From JAVWGW01 sp036651575 (GTDB taxonomy: Bacteria > Actinomycetota > Coriobacteriia > Coriobacteriales > Eggerthellaceae), in the NCBI GenBank assembly GCA_036651575.1, contig JAVVXN010000003.1, positions 1 to 64,000 of the forward strand: a stretch of 64,000 bases of DNA. Direction: 5' to 3'. Made by a program: the position numbers and the translations under genes. Shown piece after piece: positions 59,049-64,000 of this stretch. Every line of letters starts with the position of its first letter. Position 1 is the first letter of the stretch. The notes below the pieces were generated by a model. That model was not told where the DNA came from. It saw only the letters and a program-made list of their open reading frames with translations, and ran no database searches.

Positions 59049-60071
59049 GTGACGGACGTTATTGACAAAATACAGAACGATGCGAAGGGCAGTGAGGAAA
59101 ATCCTCTCATTTCCGTTGTTGTTCCTGTTTATAACGTCGAAAAGTATCTCGATAGGTGCGTGCACTCCATTGTTTCCCAAACATTTAAATCCCTTGAAAT
59201 TATTCTCGTCGACGATGGCGCACGCGACGAAAGCGGCATCATGTGCGATACCTGGAAGACAAAAGATGATCGTATCCGGGTCATTCATAAAGAAAATGGC
59301 GGTTTGAGTGACGCTCGCAACGCGGGAGTTGCAATAGCTCGCGCACCGTATGTTGGATTCGTCGATAGTGATGACTATATCGCGCCGACGATGTATGAGG
59401 TGCTCTACGAAAGCCTCGTAAAAGAAAACGCCGACATTGCTCTTTGCGGGGTGCTTGACCAGTACGTCGATAGGTCAGAGGCACCCAGTGCGATTGCTTA
59501 TTCGGTCATGACACCCGAAGAGGTGTTGTCAGACATTTTTCTCAACAAAACCTTGATGGTGGGGGTGCCTCCGCGCTTGTGCTCTCTGGAACTTATGAAA
59601 GAAGTTCCCTTTCCGGTTGGAAAAATTCACGAAGATGCTTTTACGGTCGTTGACGTTTTTTCGCGGGTGCATAAGATCGTCGTCGACACACACCCGCTGT
59701 ATGTGTATTGTCATAATGAAGGAACCATCACCTCCGCTTCATACAATCCGGCATCGATGGACAATATTGAAGCATGGGAATACTGTCGCCGTGAAGTGGA
59801 GAAGAAATATCCCGCTTTGATCCCGGATGTCATGTTCCGGTGTTACTGGGCGCATTTCGATGTCCTTGACGGCATGGTGCTCGCGGGCAAAGACGTTGAC
59901 CGCGAAAACGAGGAAATGATCATCGATTATTTCCAGCAACACTACCAAGATATCGTTCATCATCCCGATATAAGCTGGTTGAGAAAAAGCGCTCTCAGGG
60001 CTTTGATGATCCATCGCTCTCTGTATCGTCTACTCGTTATTCTTCAGCGTAAACGAATACATTTAAACTGA
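59049..60071 (+). CDS. Family 2 glycosyltransferase (pair 2)
   Basis: This 340-residue GT2 has SVVVPVYNVEKYLDRC, ILVDDGARDESGIMCD, ENGGLSDARNAGVA and FVDSDDYIAPTMYEVLYE. It is paralogous along its length to the GT2 at 54982. It has an extra acidic leader of about 20 residues. The GTG at 59049 with GAAGGTG upstream is the chosen start. A TTG at 59010 is also in frame. It adds a second sugar to the repeat unit or makes an alternative one. Confidence 0.88.
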   Translation: MTDVIDKIQNDAKGSEENPLISVVVPVYNVEKYLDRCVHSIVSQTFKSLEIILVDDGARDESGIMCDTWKTKDDRIRVIHKENGGLSDARNAGVAIARAPYVGFVDSDDYIAPTMYEVLYESLVKENADIALCGVLDQYVDRSEAPSAIAYSVMTPEEVLSDIFLNKTLMVGVPPRLCSLELMKEVPFPVGKIHEDAFTVVDVFSRVHKIVVDTHPLYVYCHNEGTITSASYNPASMDNIEAWEYCRREVEKKYPALIPDVMFRCYWAHFDVLDGMVLAGKDVDRENEEMIIDYFQQHYQDIVHHPDISWLRKSALRALMIHRSLYRLLVILQRKRIHLN

Positions 60072-60090
60072 TCGATTGGGGCGAACCGTC

Positions 60091-61221
60091 ATGGATCCGA
60101 GATCTGGCTTTACCGCTGATCGTGTTGTACGAGTAGCTCTGTTTGTCTCTTCTTTGCAGGATATGGGCGGTGCTATCCGTGCTGCCGTACTGCTGTCTAA
60201 TCGTTTATGCGACGATTTTCACGTTACCCTCATTGAGCTTGAACGCCACGATTACCAGGTGTTTTCGCTTGATGAACGGGTTGAGGTTGTTTCTTTGAAC
60301 GTGAGTGCACCGCGCTTGCGCCAAAGGATCACCGAGGCATTTTCGCCGCTTTCCCGCTGTCTTTCCGATCGGCATATCGAGGTACTTTTGGGTGTTGGAC
60401 TCGATGAAACGGTTGCAGCGATTGGACCCTGCAAAAAAACCCGAACAAAACTGATCTTTTGCGACCATGGAGCTTTGGTAAATCAAATGGACGACAAGCT
60501 GACCACTCTTTTGAGGGCGGTTTGTGCGATCGGCTGTCAGAAGACGGTAGTTCTCACGCAGCAAACAAAAGAAGATTATCATCGTATCTTTCGGGTGAAT
60601 TCAAAAAAAATCATCCGTATTCCCAACTGGATACCGCGTGCGTTGCTTGAAAACGCCCGCACCTACGATGTCGCTTCAAAAAAAATTCTCTGGGCTGGTC
60701 GTCTCGACAAAGAAAAAGGAATCGACCTCTTATTCGAGGTGGCACGACGCGTTTTGACGGAGTTTGACGACTGGACGTGGGATGTGTATGGCGAAGTTGT
60801 TCTCAATACGGGAGACTTTAACCTTGAACATGAAATTGAGCGAGCGGGCCTCCAGGAGCGCTTCCGTCTTTTAGGGCGCGTCGATGACCTCTATGAACGT
60901 TATGCTGCGTATGCCATCGGAACACTTACGTCTTATCGTGAAGGCCTTCCGTTGTTTCTTCTTGAGGGCAAGGCGTGTGGCCTTCCTTTGATTTCTTTTG
61001 ATGTAAACACGGGGCCGCGAGATATTATTGTCGATGGTGTCGATGGATTTCTTATTCCGCCCTACGATTGCGATGCGTATGCGCAGAAATTGCGCTTGCT
61101 GATGGGGGACTGCGCCTTGCGACAGGAAATGTCTGAGGCGACCCGTGACGCGGTTGACGTTTTTTCCGAAGATGCCGTCTACGCCCTCTGGTTTGGTTTG
61201 ATACGAGAAACGGCTCTTTGA
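60091..61221 (+). CDS. Family 4 glycosyltransferase (pair 2)
   Basis: This 376-residue GT-B enzyme has SLQDMGGAIRAAVLLSNRL, IFCDHGALVNQMDD, IPNWIPRALLE, ILWAGRLDKEKGIDLLFEVA, TWDVYGEVV, TSYREGLPLFLLEGKACGLP and FDVNTGPRDII. It shares these blocks with the GT4 at 55976. I use the ATG at 60091 (GGGGCG upstream). A TTG at 60076 adds five codons. It is the last gene of the polymer locus. Confidence 0.9.
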   Translation: MDPRSGFTADRVVRVALFVSSLQDMGGAIRAAVLLSNRLCDDFHVTLIELERHDYQVFSLDERVEVVSLNVSAPRLRQRITEAFSPLSRCLSDRHIEVLLGVGLDETVAAIGPCKKTRTKLIFCDHGALVNQMDDKLTTLLRAVCAIGCQKTVVLTQQTKEDYHRIFRVNSKKIIRIPNWIPRALLENARTYDVASKKILWAGRLDKEKGIDLLFEVARRVLTEFDDWTWDVYGEVVLNTGDFNLEHEIERAGLQERFRLLGRVDDLYERYAAYAIGTLTSYREGLPLFLLEGKACGLPLISFDVNTGPRDIIVDGVDGFLIPPYDCDAYAQKLRLLMGDCALRQEMSEATRDAVDVFSEDAVYALWFGLIRETAL

Positions 61222-61435
61222 CGCGGCGGCATTGTCTTCGTTTGACGGATCTTAAGGGGAGCGTTTTTCTTGCGCGATTTTTGACCCGCAGGGATTAAGG
61301 CTGTGCGTTTGCGCGGCGTCGATGCCGTTGAATATGCTGTTTTTGGTCTTTTGAAAAAAGACATGCACAAACTTTAATTCTCGCCAAAATAAAGAGCAAA
61401 ATCACTACTGATAATCTGTTGTTTATTTTGCTACC

Positions 61436-61465
61436 ATGGATCCCAGTAAATGAGATGGGATCCAT
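61436..61465. other. 30-bp inverted repeat with perfect 10-bp arms
   Basis: ATGGATCCCA (61436-61445) and TGGGATCCAT (61456-61465) are exact complements around 10 nt, followed by AAAAAAA. On the plus strand it lacks the T-run of a terminator. A repressor site or leader hairpin is possible. It lies in the 542-nt gap between the last glycosyltransferase and polA. Confidence 0.55.
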
Positions 61466-61505
61466 AAAAAAATGGAGACTAAATCAGGGAAAACCAATCC
61501 CGTCT

Positions 61506-61546
61506 CAGGAGAAAGCCCCCGATGGATCATTCGGGGCTTTCTCCTG
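61506..61546 (+). terminator. Strong hairpin, probable terminator of the polymer operon
   Basis: CAGGAGAAAGCCCC (61506-61519) and GGGGCTTTCTCCTG (61533-61546) form a 14-bp perfect stem. The arm carries AAAGCCCC/GGGGCTTT, common in intrinsic terminators, and is followed by T-rich sequence. It could end transcripts from either side. Confidence 0.6.
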
Positions 61547-61590
61547 CGGTCTTTCTTTGTGGAAGCCCTCTCCCCCTTACGGAAACGGGC

Positions 61591-61596
61591 TATAAT
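61591..61596 (+). promoter_or_regulatory. Putative -10 element of polA
   Basis: A perfect TATAAT lies 168 nt before polA, just after the strong hairpin. No good -35 is seen at the usual distance, so this is tentative. Confidence 0.35.
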
Positions 61597-61763
61597 GATC
61601 TTTCACGTGAGTGGCGAACAAGCTATCGTCACAATCACGAATTCTGATGGGCGTTTACGGAAAGCCACCAAAGAATACGTCACTACCTCGTTTGAATTTT
61701 AGAATACCGGTATTCTGTGCGGTTGTTCCCGCTGATTTTGCTGTTTGAAAGGGCGTTTGCTTG

Positions 61764-64000
61764 ATGTCAAAAAAAATTGCGGTAATTGACGGTAATTCGT
61801 TGATGCATCGTGCGTATCATGCAGTGCCTCCTTCCATGAATGCTCCCGATGGAACGCCGACCAATGCGGTTTTCGGCTTTATGTCGATGCTGCTCAAGTT
61901 TATTGAAACGTCTCATCCCACCGCGATTATTTGTGCGTTTGATGCGGGACGTCCCGCATTTCGCATGGAAGCGCTCAAGGAATACAAAGCACAGCGTCCT
62001 CCCATGGACGATGATTTGAAGGTGCAATTTCCTCTGATTGAAACTTTACTCCAATCGATGAACATACCGGTTGTGCGCATCAAGGGCTGGGAGGGCGATG
62101 ATATCTTGGGTACCGTTGCCGCGCGCGACGAGGCTCTTGGCTACGAAACGTTGCTGGTGACAGGCGATAAGGATGCCTATCAGCTGGCAAGCAAACTGAC
62201 CCAGATCGTCACCACGAAAAAAGGTATCACCGATGTGGCTCTCTACGGTCCCGAACAGGTGTTTGAGCGCTATGGAGTGCATCCCGAGCAAGTGCCGGAC
62301 TTTTTGGGTCTTAAGGGGGATCCTTCCGACAACATCCCGGGCGTTCCCGGTATCGGAGAAAAAACCGCCGCAAAGCTGCTGCAAGCCTACGGTACCCTCG
62401 AGGGACTCTACGAAAACCTCGATAAGCTGAAGGGGAAGCAGCTTGAAAACGTACGCAACAATAAGCATGAAGCGTTTGCGAGTCGCAAGGTTGCAACGAT
62501 TGTAAAAGATCTTGATTTCCCTCTCGATTTAGAAGGGGTGCACTTCCCTGATTTTAAGGAAGACCACGTTACCGAGGGTTTTCAAAAGCTGCGCTTCAAT
62601 GCTCATCTTGCCAAAGTTCTTGCCCTGATCGGCAAAGAAGCAGTTCGCGCCGAAGCCCGGGTTGAGGTGGGTGCGGTTGTGCAGGGTAAAGAAGCTTTTG
62701 ATTTCATCTCTTCCGCGCTCGTCTCCGATCAGGTGCTGGGAGTCGCTTTTGAAAAAACCGCTCAGGCATCCCTGTTTGAATCCTCCATCCGTATTGCGGT
62801 CAATGCGGGGGCAACGACCGCATTGTTTGCTGGAGATGAAGCGCAGCGCCTGCTTGCCCGGATCGTGCGAGAGGGCACGTTCGTCACGCTTGAGGCCAAG
62901 CGATTGCTGCAGGTTGTCTACCCGCCCGATACCGCACAAGAAGCGCTTATATCGGATTCTGAGCTCTTCGGGGCCCGCCTGTTTGATTTGAGCCTTGCGG
63001 GCTATGTTCTCAATTCCTCTACTCCGGAATACACGCTTGACACCCTGCTTGATTCGTATTGCGGCGGGGGATTGCCGGATGCTCAGGGCAATCAAGAGGT
63101 TCTGGTTTTGCAGGCGGTGGCCACAAGTGAGTTGCGAGAACCCCTGCGCGATGCTTTGCGGGAAGAGGGGGCTCTTGAAGCCTACGAAAGTATCGATGCG
63201 CCTCTCGTGGCGGTATTGACCGCTATCGAGAGGACGGGTGCCGCTCTCGATGTGCACCGACTGGCTGAGTTGAGCACGCTGACGGCAGAAAAGCTTGAAG
63301 ATACGCGCACTAAAATCTACGAGCTTGCGGGGGAGGAGTTTAACATCGATTCACCGCGACAGCTGGGACGTATTTTGTTTGAAGTTATCGGGCTGACTCC
63401 CCTCAAAAAAAATCAGCGGGGATACTCAACCGACGCAAGCGTCTTGCGGGAACTTTCGAGCCGTCACGAACTGCCCGCTCTCATTCTTCACTATCGCGAA
63501 CTAGCTAAAATGAAGTCGACATACCTCGATGCTTTGCCGCGCATGTGCGGAGATGACGGACGCGTGCACACCACCTTCAACGAGACCGTAACGACAACTG
63601 GGCGCCTTTCGTCCTCCGAACCAAACCTGCAAAATATTCCCGTGCGTACCAGTTTTGGTCGTCAGATACGGGAGTGCTTTGTGCCGCTCGTGGCGGGGGA
63701 TAAGTTTTTATCGGCCGATTATTCACAGATCGAATTGAGGCTTTTGGCTCATTTGTCGATGGATAAGGGTTTGATTGAGGCATTTCGCTCGGGCGCTGAT
63801 TTCCATGCGCAAACCGCTTCGCGCGTATTTGGTTTGCCGGTCGACGAAATTACCCCTGAACTGCGCAGTCGCGCCAAGGCGGTCAACTTCGGTATCGTGT
63901 ACGGACAGCAGGCCTACGGTCTTGCGCAAAGCCTGGGGATCTCTTTCGGTGAGGCGAAAGAGATGATAGATCGTTATTTTTCCGCGTATCCAGGCGTGCG
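61764..64000 (+). CDS. polA: DNA polymerase I (partial, C-terminus beyond window)
   Basis: The frame is open from the ATG at 61764 to the window edge, 745 codons. The 5'-3' exonuclease domain is complete: VIDGNSLMHRAYHA, AFDAGRPAFR, GWEGDDILGT, TGDKDAYQLAS, GLKGDPSDNIPGVPGIGEKTAAKLL. A 3'-5' exonuclease-like domain follows without visible DxE or other catalytic acids (VLGVAFEKTAQAS at the expected site), so proofreading is probably lost. The polymerase domain begins with TTTGRLSSSEPNLQNIP, SADYSQIELRLLAHLS (motif A) and the O-helix RAKAVNFGIVYGQ. Motif C is beyond the window. The ribosome site GAAAGGG lies about 10 nt upstream. It acts in repair and Okazaki fragment processing. Confidence 0.96.
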   Translation, partial: MSKKIAVIDGNSLMHRAYHAVPPSMNAPDGTPTNAVFGFMSMLLKFIETSHPTAIICAFDAGRPAFRMEALKEYKAQRPPMDDDLKVQFPLIETLLQSMNIPVVRIKGWEGDDILGTVAARDEALGYETLLVTGDKDAYQLASKLTQIVTTKKGITDVALYGPEQVFERYGVHPEQVPDFLGLKGDPSDNIPGVPGIGEKTAAKLLQAYGTLEGLYENLDKLKGKQLENVRNNKHEAFASRKVATIVKDLDFPLDLEGVHFPDFKEDHVTEGFQKLRFNAHLAKVLALIGKEAVRAEARVEVGAVVQGKEAFDFISSALVSDQVLGVAFEKTAQASLFESSIRIAVNAGATTALFAGDEAQRLLARIVREGTFVTLEAKRLLQVVYPPDTAQEALISDSELFGARLFDLSLAGYVLNSSTPEYTLDTLLDSYCGGGLPDAQGNQEVLVLQAVATSELREPLRDALREEGALEAYESIDAPLVAVLTAIERTGAALDVHRLAELSTLTAEKLEDTRTKIYELAGEEFNIDSPRQLGRILFEVIGLTPLKKNQRGYSTDASVLRELSSRHELPALILHYRELAKMKSTYLDALPRMCGDDGRVHTTFNETVTTTGRLSSSEPNLQNIPVRTSFGRQIRECFVPLVAGDKFLSADYSQIELRLLAHLSMDKGLIEAFRSGADFHAQTASRVFGLPVDEITPELRSRAKAVNFGIVYGQQAYGLAQSLGISFGEAKEMIDRYFSAYPGV

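Noticed and set aside
58777..59052. 91-codon open frame between wzx and the second GT2
   Set aside because: It has no ribosome site, aromatic-rich random-looking sequence, and it covers the likely promoter region of the second glycosyltransferase pair.
61472..61702. 76-codon open frame before polA
   Set aside because: It runs through the strong 14-bp terminator-like stem and the TATAAT element and has no ribosome site of note.
1..64000. CRISPR arrays, insertion sequences or prophage
   Set aside because: I saw no spaced short repeats, transposase or integrase motifs, or phage structural genes. The only long direct repeat is the CWB2 pair.

Overview
The window looks like a chromosomal segment of a moderate-GC (near 50 percent by eye) actinobacterium of the class Coriobacteriia, for example an Eggerthellaceae member such as Cryptobacterium or Slackia. 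This is an inference. It rests on the prfB-ftsE-ftsX order, a SARP-type regulator, FabK-based type II fatty acid synthesis in a Firmicutes-like order, CWB2 cell-wall hydrolases and a teichoic-acid-like polymer locus. No phage, insertion sequence or CRISPR array is visible.

Region 1 (1-29.5 kb) is mostly housekeeping. Minus-strand genes at the left edge encode a YtcJ-like amidohydrolase (cut by the window), a metallo-beta-lactamase-fold hydrolase, a tRNA-Gln/tRNA-Glu operon with its own promoter and terminator, and a CCA-adding enzyme. A large SARP/ATPase regulator is divergent from the last. Then come secA, prfB, a split transketolase, ftsE-ftsX, a C-terminal processing protease and rnr. A lipid block follows: degV (FakB-like fatty-acid binder), a MarR/FabT-like repressor, then acpP-fabK-fabD-fabG-fabF-fabZ and a fused AccD-AccA protein. 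The fusion protein also carries a relic of a biotin carboxylase N-domain. A convergent DEAD-box helicase, a small membrane zinc-ribbon protein and tRNA-Glu(UUC) close the region.

Region 2 (29.6-61.2 kb) is a surface-polymer locus. Its first part holds lipid-linked sugar functions: GtrA proteins, DPM1/GtrB-like glycosyltransferases, DUF2304, a nucleotide-sugar dehydratase, GalE, and large YfhO and DUF6020-like membrane proteins. Embedded in it are two adjacent secreted CWB2 hydrolases, an amidase and a glucosaminidase, that share a 495-bp identical block. The second part is a Wzx/Wzy-type polymer operon. It has two parallel sets, each pairing a LicD phosphotransferase with a cytidylyltransferase and an oxidoreductase. 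Set 1 is LicD + TarI + TarJ (CDP-ribitol). Set 2 is LicD + class V aminotransferase + a TagD-like cytidylyltransferase fused to a Gfo/Idh-like oxidoreductase, with an unknown, possibly amino-bearing product. A Wzy polymerase, a Wzz protein with a P-loop-less BY-kinase-like tail, a Wzx flippase and two paralogous GT2-GT4 pairs complete it. No priming glycosyltransferase is present.

Region 3 (61.2-64 kb) is an intergenic region rich in inverted repeats, followed by polA running off the window.

The strongest points for follow-up are: (a) the AccC-relic/AccD/AccA fusion in a fab cluster lacking accB, accC and fabH; (b) a release factor 2 whose stop-codon tripeptide is SPT instead of SPF; (c) the two LicD/CDP-donor modules; (d) the vestigial kinase tail on Wzz; (e) the recombining CWB2 blocks.
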